Positions 1 through 13,000 of a DNA stretch of 64,000 bases are shown in pieces. A model generated the notes under the pieces. That model saw only the letters and a list, made by a program, of their open reading frames with translations, made no database searches and was not told the DNA's origin. The translations under genes and the position numbers were made by a program. The stretch spans positions 496,001-560,000 of the forward strand of contig CAJQUW010004746.1 in the NCBI GenBank assembly GCA_907163375.1, read 5' to 3'. Source of the stretch: Prostheceraeus crozeri. Taxonomy: Eukaryota; Platyhelminthes; Polycladida; Euryleptidae. How positions within the stretch are numbered: position 1 is the first letter of the stretch; each line of letters starts with the position of its first letter.

Positions 1-449
1 AGAGATTTCAGGCTTATTGCGTGGTTAGATCTCTCTCTTGAAATCTTGTATTCATGAGATACATATCTCATTTCAAGAAGGTAAACTCCTCTCGTTGAGA
101 AACAGACAAGGAAAATGTGAGATAGAAATGTGATACAGTACATTGTCGGACTAACCGTGGGATTAAAGATCAGACAGAGACGTTGACTTCATCAAATTTC
201 TTTCTCATCTCAATCTCAACTCATAATATTTTCTACTTCAAATAGTCTTGAAAGCTTTCCGTCTGTCTGTTTGACATTTTCTAAACTTGATGTTGATATA
301 CTCATTTTTGAAATACGCAAGTGTTCGACAGTGATATCCCCTCATTTCTAAATGATGTTCTTTTTCACTTATTCAAAAATGGTGAAAATTTGTACCCGTT
401 ATTGGTTTGAGATATTCGACACAAAAGTTTGATTCAATATTTCAGTTCG
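1..449. other. AT-rich intergenic DNA, no gene seen
   Basis: No convincing ORF, RNA gene or repeat family is visible in this stretch. Confidence 0.6.
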
Positions 450-835
450 AATCACACTTCCACTTCCTCGCCCTCAGATTTTTTCGCTACCACTTCTTCC
501 CCCCGCTTCTAGACATTTCGCTTTCACTTCCTCCCCCGATTCCTGGCATTTTCGCTTCTACTTCCCTTCTTGTAGACGATTTTGCTTCCACTTCCCCGAA
601 TCCAGACATTTCGCTTACTCTTCCCCGCTTCCACTTTCTCGTCTGCTTCCACCTCCCCGATTCCTCACATTCCGCTTCCACTTTCTCGCCCACTTACAGA
701 GAACTCGCTTTCACTGCTTTACCCGTTTCGAGACAAGTCGCTTCCACTTCCTCGTCCGCATCCATGCATTTCGCTTCCGCCTGCGCTATTGCGCTACTGC
801 CTCCAGACTTTTGGCTTGCACTTCCTAGCCTGAGA
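450..835 (+). repeat. Degenerate pyrimidine-rich minisatellite, about 33-bp unit
   Basis: About eleven diverged units of roughly 29-36 bp run head to tail. Each contains a core like TTCGCTTCCACTTCCTC followed by a C-rich stretch and ending in a form of CCAGACAT. Almost all purines are on the minus strand. The open reading frames crossing it on both strands are proline-, serine- and leucine-rich by-products of the repeat and not genes. Confidence 0.75.
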
Positions 836-1359
836 TAGTCAATATATGCTGCCTGACAGAAAAACTTAACACTTATCATTACTTTTCAATGGCAGCTCTG
901 TTAAATTTCTAAGTCGATCGTACTCCCAAACAAATTTCCATGTACCCTCTCTAGCATGGCCATTTGACGATATCGTTCATCCTACACAGGATCAACGTTA
1001 GGATAAGTTTAGACATCGTATAATTGTCAAAATTTGCTGTCTTTCTGACATACATGTAAGTCGTAACTGTATGATGAAAAATGTGTGGCGATCGGAATGA
1101 TTCGCAGTGGACGCAGCAAGTGTTTGTATAGAATTGGATGCATCGTATGTAGGTTAGCTGTTAGGAATTGGTAGGTGCGTTGATGTGAAAAAGTTGTAAA
1201 AAAGGAGGGATCTGAAAGACCAAAGAAAACAGAGTCACAGATCGAAAGCTGATGATTGCAACGAAGAAACATCTGCTTCAGAGCGTTTCGCATCTAGAAA
1301 TAGGCTGGATATCTGCTGCTGGTATCTATCAACTGTTGCGCATCGACGAAATGCATTTG
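836..1359. other. Intergenic DNA, no gene seen
   Basis: Only short chance frames are present. Nothing is recognised. Confidence 0.5.
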
Positions 1360-1850
1360 ACAGAAGCGAGATTTTAAGTCTTACAGACATGCTGTACACA
1401 TGCCTCTCAATAACTTATTTAATGAATTTATGCGGTCGCATTCCCGTATGAATGAACATGTTACATGGTTGATTCACCGATGGTAGCGTCATGATTTCGG
1501 CCGGTTTTCGGCTATCTCATCAAGGCACCTTGGATGGCTAATGTTATCTCTCGGAGATTGTGACTCTTTGTTATTCCAACAGTATATCGGCACCATTCCA
1601 TCATCCAAGATGACGATGTGCAGCTGCGCAGATAACAGTGATGACCCTCAGCAATTGATTAACTCTCATGGTCTTCCCGCTCTCCTGATCTTTCACCGAT
1701 CGAACTTGCGTGGGATGAGCTTGTTGTAAGGGTGAAAAACTCGTATCCGCATTCTCCTACCAATTTCGAAACACTTTCAGAAAGATGGTTTGAAGAGCAC
1801 TGAGAACGCTTAGATGAACTCTATGAACAATAGCATTTGAGCTTACATTA
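1360..1850 (+). pseudogene. Degenerate Tc1/mariner-type transposase remnant
   Basis: Reading the plus strand near 1670-1730 gives SSRSPDLSPIELAWDELV, the catalytic-region signature of Tc1-like transposases. It is followed by YPHSPTNFETLSERWFEEH and then a stop, matching the usual C-terminal layout in order and spacing. Upstream, around 1480-1545, a frame reading GGSVMISAGF resembles the family's GSVMVWGGIS block. Frames shift between these blocks and stops are frequent, so this is an old inactive copy. Terminal repeats were not found. Confidence 0.6.
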
Positions 1851-4755
1851 ATGCTAGGGCTATGTAGGCTGCTAAATATGTGTGAAATGAATAATTATCA
1901 TTTTAAGTAATGGTTTTGATGTTACTTCATTAATGAAAATAATGGTCCCCATAATTCTAAGTGTTAAGATTTTTTGTCACGTAGTACACAAACACCCTAT
2001 TTATAAACCTCAAATCGCTTTCTATTGAATTTTTATCAAGGTCGAAACTTCGATCTTGTCCATAACATAGATGCGGTGTTTGAACATTGGAAGCCTTAAT
2101 AATTTTTTTACTGAGTTACTGAGTAATATCTGAATCTTATCTGAACCCCACATTCTCGAATGACCAATTTTATATGTAGGGGGTTAATTCTGTCATTTTG
2201 TTATGCAAGAAATGGTTTTGATATTTCTCCTTTAATAATCATGTGCATCCCGGCTTTTCATTCTGCAAAGCAGTCAAAATTATATCAAGTGATAGCATTT
2301 CCCCAAATGCTGATCTCCTGCCTTTTATCATTTTCTAAAATTCTTAATTATATTTTTTAGCTCATTGTTAATCGAGTCTAAATTAATGAATTTTCTTTTA
2401 ACGTACTCACTTGCAATGTTCTGAAGCTTTAAATAAAAAACTTCTGAAAGCTTCATGCGGATTATTATTACTATCATAGCTATAGCAATCAATGATATTT
2501 GACATTTGAATGTGTTCTAAAATTCTCTGAATCTTCATTTTTCTTACAGCCATTGGAGGAATATTGCTAGTTTGTGTTGGTCTCTCACTGTGCTGCTCAT
2601 CCTAATGCGATTGTGGACAATCATTTGCAAAAGAAGCTTCGCTAATTACATGCTTTAGGCGATGAAGGGAGTTGATGAACTGTGCTTCCACACACCTGAA
2701 ATAATGGACGCGAATGTCAGGAAATTGACGTCTGGTCTACACTCTCAACAGTGTGTTTCATCATCTACTTGAGCGGGAACGACGTGTCAAACTGTTATAA
2801 TGCTCCTGACTTAAATCACGCAATATGTCGTGAGACTTTACTGCACTTTAAAAAGTCAGTAATTGTCTGTGATTACTCGTTATTATTCCACATGAAGGCC
2901 TCTACTTGTTTTTTTACCCATTTCTCGAGGAAATATTGACTCCAAATATAAACACAGGGATTTTGCATGATAGTTCTTCATTTCAGTTATGTTCCGGTCA
3001 TACATCAATTTTTAAAAATCGGGAAATTAAATCGACCAAGCATCGCAGAAAAGCATCTTGTAATATATCTTGCATTATTAGCGACTTCAAATATCTGCTT
3101 CGAATCATAGACAACCACATTATTTACTGCCTGATTACTATGTTAGAGGATCACTGTTTTCTTCACGTAGCGATGCTTCATTGTACTGCACCGTTGGGCA
3201 TTACAGAGCGGAAAGTCACAAACAATGTTTTCTTTTTAACCAGATCTGCTTGTATTCTGTCAGTTTTGGTGTTGAGCCATCGTTCAAAAACTCGACTGAA
3301 TTTTCTCCAATCACCTTCAAATTTGGTGCTTGATGACTTTAAGTTAATAAGCAAGGCCAGTTCAATATGGATAAATGGACAAAATGCCTAATATTCAGCA
3401 AAACTTCAATGAATCAGGTGGAACATTTTTCTATGGTAGACACCAACCAAGAGCAACGGTTTTTGATAATGAATACCTAATAATAATCTAATTATACATA
3501 ATGAATCATGATAACGATGTAGTCTACCGGCAAAATGTGGTCTGAAGCAGATTTTTTAGCATTTTTGACTGTCTGTTTATTATCATGCACTTAATAGAAA
3601 AATTGTCTCCTATGTTTATAATAGTTGATATTTTGCATTATCACATGTGTCTATTAATTTCAAACGTGCTTTAGTTGTGGCAGTTGCTGATACAGCTGCT
3701 GCATTTCTCAAATGTTTGGCAAGCTCCTAGAAATTCAGAATTGTAGGGAGATAAATTATTTCCTATTCCGAAATAGGATATACTCAAAATTATCTTTGCT
3801 TCTATACATGCTTTCATTTCATCGAAAGATTCCGTTTTTCTTAATGTCTATTGACATTAAACCAACCCATTTATGCAAACCTATGTCATGTCATAATAGG
3901 TTCTTATTGACTATTGTAAGAAAAAAATTGACCATTGAATGATAACTTTTTATTTGAATTTATTTCTTATATTATCCATTTACAACGCATTCACAGATGT
4001 AAATAGAACTGAATTATTTTCAAAATACATGAATATTAAATAAATTATTTAAGCAGCACTTGAGTCTGCTGAGAATATCGGGCTAATTTTTCTTTATATA
4101 AATACTGAAATTTGAAATTTCTCTTTTATTTTGAGTATGTATATATACTGTGCGTAAAGTTGCATGTTGACAAAGCGTTAAGTATCCCGATAAGAAATTT
4201 ATCAGTAGCAATAAAAGATATTAAAACAAAACAGTTGAAGCACCTAACCTTCCTTTTTGTTTTAAATTTTATTTGTTTTGAGATGACCTTCTCTGTTCTT
4301 TGATGTTCGTATAACTATAACTTCGGGCTTTAACAGGACTCTGACGTCGACTCCTGGCTTTGTTAGAAATTCGTCTCCGGCTCTTGGACTGTGGGTTCCG
4401 ATAGGACCATTTGATCCTTGATTTGATAGGTCTCCCAATTTTTCTCAGGCTCTCTGAAGTTCAAATACGTAATTTTTGCTGATATCAACCTCTTAATGCA
4501 ATTAAATTCTATTGTTTGCATGCTTTCATCTACGGTTTTGCAGTGATAGTGCGGTGGTAGCCGAACGAAGGAGGGAGAGATCCATTTTTCCTCACTTCAG
4601 GCCATTTGTATTATTGTTCTTTTGTTTTCTTAATTAGATTAAGGAGGGATTCAAATTAACAAAATGCTAAAAATGCAAAAAAAGCATATTTCTATACTTT
4701 GCTTACTGTCGGGTCATTTGGCAGGTCTTTGGCTCCTCCCAAATAATAGATACGA
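1851..4755. other. AT-rich intergenic DNA, no gene seen
   Basis: Several open frames of 60-160 codons occur (the longest at 2906-3391), but none shows a domain, a usable start context or similarity I recognise. They are best treated as chance frames in AT-rich DNA. Confidence 0.5.
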
Positions 4756-5357
4756 CTCAGACTGTATGGACCTAGTCTCCGTGGATTTTAGAAAAGCGTT
4801 CGATGTGGTGCCTCACTATTGTTGAGAAAATTGTCATCGTTCTCTATTGGGGGTCAGCTTCACAAATGGATATCGAACTTTTTATCTGATCGGAGACAAG
4901 CCGTCACAATACATAATTCCTGCTCATCGTATCTGCCCGTAAAAAGTGGTGTTATTCAAAGATCAATTATCGGGCCTGCCCTATTCTCTATTTTTGTGAA
5001 TGACATTGATGACATCATTGAACACGCAAAGCTTTTAAAGTATGCTGATGACCTCAAAATTTGGATCTCATTCAAGAAAGATACAAATAGTCAAAGGCAA
5101 ACCTTAGAATTGTTGCAGGGAGATATCATAAACCTGAGTAGTTGGTCAAAAAACTACTACATGCCGATAGACTTGTCCAAATCCAATATAATGCACTTTG
5201 GCAGAAGCAATAACTGCAACCAATATTTTTTGAATGAAGCACGTTTGAACTCAATAAGCAAGTTCAAAGACTTGGGTATATCAATAGATTCAACGAAGTC
5301 CAACATCTTTATACCACACATAAGTCGCCATTTCAAAAGCGAATAGCATGTTGGGAT

Positions 5358-5525
5358 TGATAATTTTAACAGACGGAAAATAGCTGCGCGTCTTGGTGGA
5401 TTTGAACCACCGACCTCTGGCATTCTAGGCCAACGCTCTACCAACTGAGCTATCGACGAGCGACAGAACGACATAAGTCCTCAATTGAAGAACCCGCGTA
5501 GGAGAATCCGATAGCTTCATCCTCC
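5358..5525 (-). repeat. tRNA-derived SINE-like repeat, copy A
   Basis: Read on the minus strand, this 168-bp unit contains a tRNA-like core. It has an A-box-like TAGCTCAGTTGG, a clean D arm, a 5-bp anticodon stem with loop CTAGAAT (anticodon AGA in that fold), a 5-base variable loop, and a T arm with B box GGTTCAAATCC. The acceptor stem pairs at only four of seven positions and the unit extends well beyond the tRNA-like part, so it is a SINE-like repeat and not a working tRNA gene. It interrupts the surrounding LINE. Confidence 0.65.
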
Positions 5526-5645
5526 AAGACAACATAGCATTAACCGTCAAGCCAAACTACTGAAGCAAGTTATCAGTAATTCAAAGCCAGCATTATACTT
5601 TGAAACGGGGACTTAGTCCACACAAGTATTCAAAGAAAGCTGCAA

Positions 5646-5813
5646 TGATAATTTTAACAGACGGAAAATAGCTGCGCGTCTTGGTGGATTTGAACCACCG
5701 ACCTCTGGCATTCTAGGCCAACGGTCTACCAACTGAGCTATCGACGAGCGACAGAACGACATAAGTCCTCAATTGAAGAACCCGCGTAGGAGAATCCGAT
5801 AGCTTCATCCTCC
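5646..5813 (-). repeat. tRNA-derived SINE-like repeat, copy B
   Basis: Second copy, exactly 288 bp downstream of copy A, in the same orientation and the same 168-bp length. I found one base difference (in the D-arm region). The two copies are separated by 120 bp of unrelated sequence. Near-identity points to a recent segmental duplication or two recent insertions. Confidence 0.65.
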
Positions 5814-6459
5814 TTCCTTAAAGAAGTCCTTCAAAACTATACGCTCTTACTACGTTGTACAAAGCCAAAGTGAGATCTATTATTGAATTTGGCTCTCTAG
5901 TGTGGTATCCCAAATACACTTAGGCTTCGGACTCCATCGAATCTGTACAAAGAAGATTCACCTTGTTCTTTCCTAGACTAAGAGGCCTTTCTTACAGATC
6001 TCGGCTACAACAGTTCAACCTCCTTAGCCTCAAGGCTCGTCGTTTGCGATACCGTCTGATTTTCTTGTTTAAAATGATTAATGGCTATGTTAATGTAGAC
6101 TTCAACGACTTTTTTCGGCAGGCTTGCTGCCAAAGAGGCCACAATTTCAAACTGGAAAAGAGGCTTGCACACCATGACTACCATAGCTACTTCTACATTG
6201 TGGAAATTGTATCTCATTGGAACGCATTAAAGATGGAAGAAATTAATGTGAATACAATAACAAAGTTCAAGAAAAGCATCTCTTCATATTTCGTTAGAGC
6301 TGATATTTGGTAGAGGATAGGTGACGTGCACAAGCTTATTTCAGAAACCTACTTGTAACTGTTTGATTTGAAGCCCTAAAGGGCTTTTGTATTTGCCATT
6401 ATGTCTTTGACTTGTCTGTTTCCTTCATCTATTTTGTCTGCAAATACATATTATTATTA

Positions 6460-9400
6460 GAAGCCCCAAATTAAGGATGATGTTGCTACACTTCTGTAAA
6501 CAGAGTAATCCGAGTATAATTATTTGCTGTTGATAGTAATATAACGCAAAGCTCCATTCTTACGCAAATACAGAAGTCGCAGCGTATTGTGTCTGCGTGT
6601 GTCTTAAACGGAAGTTTGTGTGCTTTCGACATTCTCTGCTTAATATGTTCCACTCCCCAGCGAAAAGGCTCATATTTCAGTGACTATAGGATGTAAGCAA
6701 AATGCTATGCCCGTGTTTTCCAACTAAAGTAAAGCTCCGACATCTCTACAAGCTAGTGAAGCATTTCTACAGTCAACTTATTTTACTGCATGATTCACGA
6801 ACATTGAGCCTGTTAATTTGGAAATATTTCACATTTAATAGTTTTATGAATAATATCGTTGTCTGTAGCTTAGAGGAAAATATCATTAGAAATAAAGCTA
6901 AGGAAGATAATTCAAAGGGATTTGTATTGAATAATGTTTCACAGAATGTGGAAGTTGACCGTCACAATTATGAACTGCTATCAGATTTCCCTCATCTGTC
7001 TTTGAAAATGTGAAATCAGTGACATCACACGTATGTATGTTGTGAAATCTGCATCTGTGCCTCTGAATAAGAAATGACAGTGGTAATCATAGAAGTGGAT
7101 AATAGTACACTAGAATGGAAGTTTGATGTCTTGCCTATATACAATGATGGCACATGGAAAAATATATGGTTTGTAGATCATATTCGATGTAAAACATTAT
7201 ATCATAGTCTAACTATTTGTCAAGTTGATTGTTGAAATTGTTGACAGCAAATTACAGGATCTTCATGAAGAGAATTTTAGTGAGATGGTGGTATTATATC
7301 ATGTTAATAGCCTACTATTCCATACTGTGTCTATTAATGTGCCAGTCATTGACAACTATTATGCTAATTTTCAACACTGGATTACGAATTAAAATTTGGT
7401 TCACAGAGTCATTTTGAAAGTGGTCGCTGTACTGGTTGGAAGAACATCTCAAGAATTCACAGATAAAATTTCTAATTATTGGATAATTTCCCCGTCAAGC
7501 GGTTAAGAAACCTAGTGCCTTTTTGGAATAAACACACTGAAAGCTTCTTTACCTACAATCATTTCTCAGATAAATAGAATGTCGCTGGAACTCTTCAATT
7601 AATCATTCGAATGACTTATGTGATATAGTTTGATGATATTTTGGCAGCTGATATTCGAATGCATGCAGAGATTTTGAAAATTGTTCAAATGTAAAGGACA
7701 GGGGAACCCTTCAAAGTAAAATGAATACTGTAAGATTTCTTGGCCTCTGATTTCAAGCTGGACCAATGCATGCTCTGTAAATCTATATTAAAAGTTGCAT
7801 ATGAGTCTGATTATACTCTTGATAGATTATAGGTGCGATATTTCAAAATGATGAACGTACAGAACGTTTTAAAGGATTTCCTTCTTTGTCATCCTGTCAC
7901 CGCAGTCTTTCATAAATTCATTATTGCTTTTGTGTACATGATCTTTGGACAAGGGGCAACAATCCAGATCGCAAATTGGCTTGATAAATATAAATGCCAA
8001 TCAGAAAACTTGGAAACCAGCTCGTACAATTTACATTTTGCCCCAACTAAGTTCCCCCGGCGTGGGCCATAATTTTCATGCAATTTCCATTCTAGGACTT
8101 TCTGTGGTATTGCTAATTTCTATGGTGGTAATAATAACATAGAAATAGGAATGACTTCATGTCTTTGAATCTCAGTTGACACGCTTGTGCTGCTTATCAA
8201 GTCGAATTTGCCTCCAATCCATGGTGGACTTATCAAGCAGAGTTTCCTGAGTGGATTTTTCAACCTATCCATGTATATTCGTGAGGACAACTTAATTCGT
8301 CACGATCACAATTATCTTGTAACTATGTTCTCTTTATAGCATGAGGCAAAACCAAACATATCTTTACTCTTGTTGTCACGATGATGTTTTTCCAGTGAGT
8401 TTTTGAAATATATGATATCAGAAGTAATTCCGTTTTCATTTCATCGCTCTTAAATCATTTACAAGGCAGCAGAGGGACCTACATCTAGGTAGAAGTATGT
8501 TACTGAAGCGAGAAGTACGGAAACGGGTGGGATTCCTAATGCTTCTCAGAAATCTATAGAATTTAGATGTAATTCTGTTGCGGAAATAAATGCTCCCGAT
8601 AGGCAACTGATATAGCAGCTGCCTTTTGTGTATAATGCTTCCAGGACGTGCTCGACACGTAACTTGGAACATGTCCTAGATTCATGATTGAATGAGTCAT
8701 GTTTCAATGTATTCGTGTGTCTCTAAATACGTTCGACGGGTAATAGCTGGGATTTTTCAAATTTCAGGAATCATCGATTCCTCAAATCTTATCATCAGTG
8801 ATAACTGATATTGGATGAAGTAGCAGCTATTCAAGAATGGTCGCATTTTTCAACTGGTGATGCAACTCAATTTTTAATTAGTTTCATTTTAAACCATTTA
8901 GCCACAGCAAAAAAATTATAAGGCAAGAAATTGTCATCTGACTTGATTATGAAAGATATATAGCAATTTTAATTTCAGATAATGATAGAAAAGCAATCAC
9001 ATTTCTGAATCTCTTACGTCAACTCTTCATAATTGTCTTTATGTAAGTTGGTGATAACAGGAAAAGATTGAAAGCTTTAAATTTCAACTTAATGTCGCTA
9101 CTCGTATTTAAACAGAATGGAATGAACAAATTCATTTCAATGATGATGCAGAAATCTGTGTATAAGATGAGGTTGTTTTGATGTTCGATATAACAAGCAA
9201 TTACAGTTGTTACAGCAGTGGCTGCCAGCAGCAGTAATTTTTGGTTGCATGAACTCTACTATCACATACAAATTAGTCACACTGTATTTTAATTAATTTC
9301 ATCCATTGGAATTCGTGTTTCTGACAATTCAAGGAAACACACACAATCGTACTTGAATATTATTGCACGTTGAAATTAGCATTTAAGTAATATCCTAAAA

Positions 9401-9908
9401 AGGGGTTTTCTTATGGTGTTGAGGTGTTGTTGTCAGGACATATAACCGTGTCTGGATTCTGTCCGCGCCACAATATTTTATTTTCTGTCGCCTGATGTCT
9501 TTAGAAAGTTTATATTGCTGACTTTCTAAGATTCATTCTGTAGGCCTACAACCTAGCATTAAAATCAAGATATTTCCCATCACTGGTGAATTGTAAGTGG
9601 ACACTGAAAACATGTAGGCCTATTTGTATGTGAAATGGTGAAATATCGAGATACCTTCCAATTCTTACTTATATTTCCGTTCATTTGACTTCGTAATCAC
9701 GTCGTAATTCACTTTGAATTGCCCATCATTAGTTTATTGATCTAACAATTACTTAGTTGATGTATTGATGCACATGTAAATTCCATGGTGTAATATTTTC
9801 TTCAAAATCAAAATTATCAAGTGTTTTCATAGCACATTGCGCAATGACCAAAAAGAGTAAACCTTCTGAATTGGTGTAAACACTTACATCAGTGTGGCCA
9901 GACCTGCA
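6460..9908. other. AT-rich intergenic DNA, no gene seen
   Basis: Open frames of 60-103 codons (for example 6702-7013, 7833-8072 and the minus-strand frame 8436-8672) show no recognisable domain and are treated as chance. Confidence 0.5.
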
Positions 9909-10001
9909 CATTTTTGCGCAGCTGCTCATTTTTTGCGTTCTCTGCGCAAAAAAATGATTTCACGCCCCTTCATGCGCAATTTTTGCACTCCTCTCTGCGC
10001 A
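9909..10001. repeat. TGCGCA cluster with a short hairpin
   Basis: Four TGCGCA hexamers lie within 87 bp (9915, 9943, 9973, 9996). The first two sit in inverted arms (about 9909-9921 and 9942-9956). Two more TGCGCA copies lie close together near 12642-12666. No gene is associated. Confidence 0.45.
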
Positions 10002-13000
10002 ATAAACTTATCGAATTGTTTGTGTGAAAACACCGGTGTAGATGTCCAATTAATCTCTGAACAGTGTCCTTTTGGTACCTATGAACTATCTCTCTCCCCC
10101 CCACGTTTTCAAATTTATCAATCGTCACAAAACTTTACGTATACGTTAGGGAGGATATTTTCTACCCACATCCAAAGTTTGCGCAAATTGGACAGATACT
10201 TTTTGAAGAAGGGACGATAACGCGAAGTGCAGCGATGCCTGCAGCTTGATTTGACTTCTGAACTCATCGTTTGAGCAGAAGGCACTTGAGGTCAACAGAG
10301 TTACTTCCCGATAACTCGTGAAGTGATGATGATCAAGCCACATCCCTTACATTAATATATTTTTAACTTAAAGAAGGTGTAGCAAGGTAGTGGTCGTGGG
10401 AAGAATTCAAATAGCAATGGAAAAGACGAAGATGGAGAGAGAACAATACAAAACGATTACCAATAATGACTAATGAGTCGAACAGACGAGGTCGAAGTCA
10501 GATCAAGCTGTAGACATCGTTACACTTCACACTATCGTCTCTAATGCAAAAAGTGCTTGTCCGATCTGCATAAATTTTTGTATATGGGCAGAAAATATGC
10601 TTAAGTACGCCTGCCTGAAGTTTGGTGACGATTGATTCAATTTTGCAGATTTTAGACAAATTTCAATACCTGGGGAGGGGGAGAGATAACCCATCAGTGC
10701 CAGTCCTTTTCAAGAAAGACCAACTGTTGTTAAAGGAAGTCGTATCAAATGTCTATCACTCCGTAATTGGTTTCCCTGTTGAAAGGAACTCATGCCGCAA
10801 TGTGTGAAGTTAAATGTAAGGAAAGAGATGCAGTGGAAGAAATAATAAAAAAGAATAAAAACGGAGAAATATTGTGAGCTGAAATCTCGTTAGAGGAAAA
10901 GACTAGTCGTGATCTTCGGACGCTTTTGTCAAAGGAAAGTGATCTCCTTAGCGAGAAAAATGCCGAGGGTACAAGAAGACAGCGAGTTGAAGAGTGCTAC
11001 ATGAAACAAGCCCTGGACATTATATCGCCTAACGAACCAAGGACTGAATGTAGTTATTCAGATGTGAATTATGTCTTGGTTTAAAAAGTAATTATAAACA
11101 TCAGAATAAAATGATGTAATCAGAAACACTAGATGGCAATAATTCTAAAGACTGGGCATTTATTATGCCATTACTACAGACTGGGTTAAAGTGACAGTTA
11201 GATGACGTGAAATGAATATTAGAAATTTCCAGTCAAATCAATATTTTGTTATTTGTCATGGCTTATCCCTGAGATATCCGGTTTAGACAGTGGAATGGTT
11301 TTGATTAATTTCTTCATGTATAATTATTTTATAGCCGACTACAACGACAGCTGAGATGGATGTATTGATTATTCACTTTCAGTGCCGACTACTTTCAGAA
11401 GACCAAGAGAAATAAATCGGTGTGTTTCAGCAAACAGTTGCTTTGGGTTTACGTATGATGATACTGCGCAACTTACCCTTCAGACCGCAATTCGTCCGAC
11501 CAGGATTCGAGCACAAACCAGCTAGAAAGTTCTGGGGGGAGTGCTGTTGTTTAATATTAACAAATCTGTTTTTGCGATGAACTATTGTGAGCAACTTTAC
11601 AATATTTACCTGGTAAAACGGATTTAATTAAAGCATCTTGTGTAACAGAGGAACTACTGTGAAAAGACTAAGGAGTTCTAACTAACTTGTTTTCGATGCT
11701 CGAACCTATGTTACACGAGTTGTAGTCGGGAAGAAAGGGAGCTTGCGTTCTTATGAACTTCTTTTGTGTGACTTTATTTTGCCGGTAGGCCTAAGTGCTA
11801 TAACATGGTGACAACGAGATGAATTGAGCTCATAGAGAAGCTCACCAGAAATTGTTGTTTCCTCTTCAGTTTATGTTATAATGGGACTGAAAATTACATT
11901 TTGCTTTGATTTCGCTGAAATTAAAAGTGAGTTTCTGTTTGGATTATTCAAACAACATTTATGACTTTTTGAAAGCTATGTAGGGGCCTAATACAAAGTT
12001 AGATTTATTTTGTATACGGAATTAGATGATACTTTTTTAGCATATACGCGTTTCTATGAGATTAATCTAGTTTTATAATCTAATCGCGCAGTCTACACCT
12101 TGTTTATTGTTATGGTCCCTTCATTTTGAACCATTTATAATTTTTCGTCACGCAGTTGTCTTTATAATTTGCAGGACCAATATGTGGAAGTTTTCATATA
12201 TTCATTGAACACTTAGGTAAAATCGTTAGTGCAAATTTATCAATGCAGTCTGCTCCTGCTTTGTATTGCGTATATTGTTCGAGTTTAAATGCAAAATTTT
12301 GCGATATGGACTTCCCCATTTTTACAATAGATAGGCCTACATCGTTTTCAATGAAAGCATCGTATTCAGACTGTAATCCTGTTTTATTTTTCAGAATATA
12401 TTTCTAGCACTAGATAATGAATAAAGGGCGTTGTCAGAGTAAAGAGTTTCAAAAATGTGCAATTTTAGAAAATATTTGATCAAAATAGATACAATAAATG
12501 TACTGAAAATAGATAAGGGCGATGAAAGTAATGCAAACATGAACTGGCAAATAGAGCGTCTTCAAAATTGATATAAATTCTGAAGCAGAAAAAGGGATGA
12601 TATCAACGATGACGGAAAATGTGTACTTTTAGGCCTAGTGCTGCGCAATTTTCTCGGGCTGCGCAAAAAAATGAAATTTGGGAACTCTGTTTTGCATGTA
12701 CTTCACATTATACATACAATGTTCGTAGTTTCATTGATTACAATCAAAAGTCATTGCCAAACTGTACTAAAAACATCATTCATCTGCTTGCTGACATCAG
12801 AATCGATCTCAGAAAGTAAAGTCCGAATTTTAAATGACACGAAAGCTTTGATTTGGTGCTAATTTTGAGATATGGATTGTTCTTAAAAACTTGTTAAAAA
12901 AAGTAAGTAGCGTTTTCTTCGAATAACAGCCGCGGTTGCTATTAAAAGCTTTACATTTCAGGTGCGGTTACTATTCGAGGGAGGCCACTAGTTTAAAGTC

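Larger units (their letters stand above)
4756..6459 (+). mobile_element. 5'-truncated non-LTR retrotransposon (CR1/jockey-like LINE)
   Basis: The reverse-transcriptase core begins near 4756 with DLVSVDFRKAFDVVPH. After a frame change it continues in the frame at 4819-5346, with the palm motif YADD at 5041-5052 inside LLKYADDLKIW. The element resumes near 5813 and ends with the C-terminal block at 5963-6313 (RLRYRLIFLFKMINGYVNVD, FKLEKR and a terminal FKKSI), typical of CR1/jockey-like LINEs. The 3' end near 6459 is a short (ATT)n run after an AAGCCCTAAAGGGCTT hairpin. The endonuclease domain and 5' half are missing. Two SINE copies (5358-5813) split it, so the copy is dead. Confidence 0.85.

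Noticed and set aside
407-838. 143-codon plus-strand ORF
   Set aside because: Lies almost entirely in the pyrimidine-rich minisatellite. Overlapping frames on both strands are equally open, and the protein is repetitive.
2906-3391. 161-codon plus-strand ORF in AT-rich DNA
   Set aside because: No domain, no homologous pattern, no splice or promoter context.
5380-5470. Functional tRNA-Ser(AGA) gene on the minus strand
   Set aside because: The acceptor stem pairs poorly, there is no long variable arm as expected for Ser, and the unit is part of a larger repeated element.
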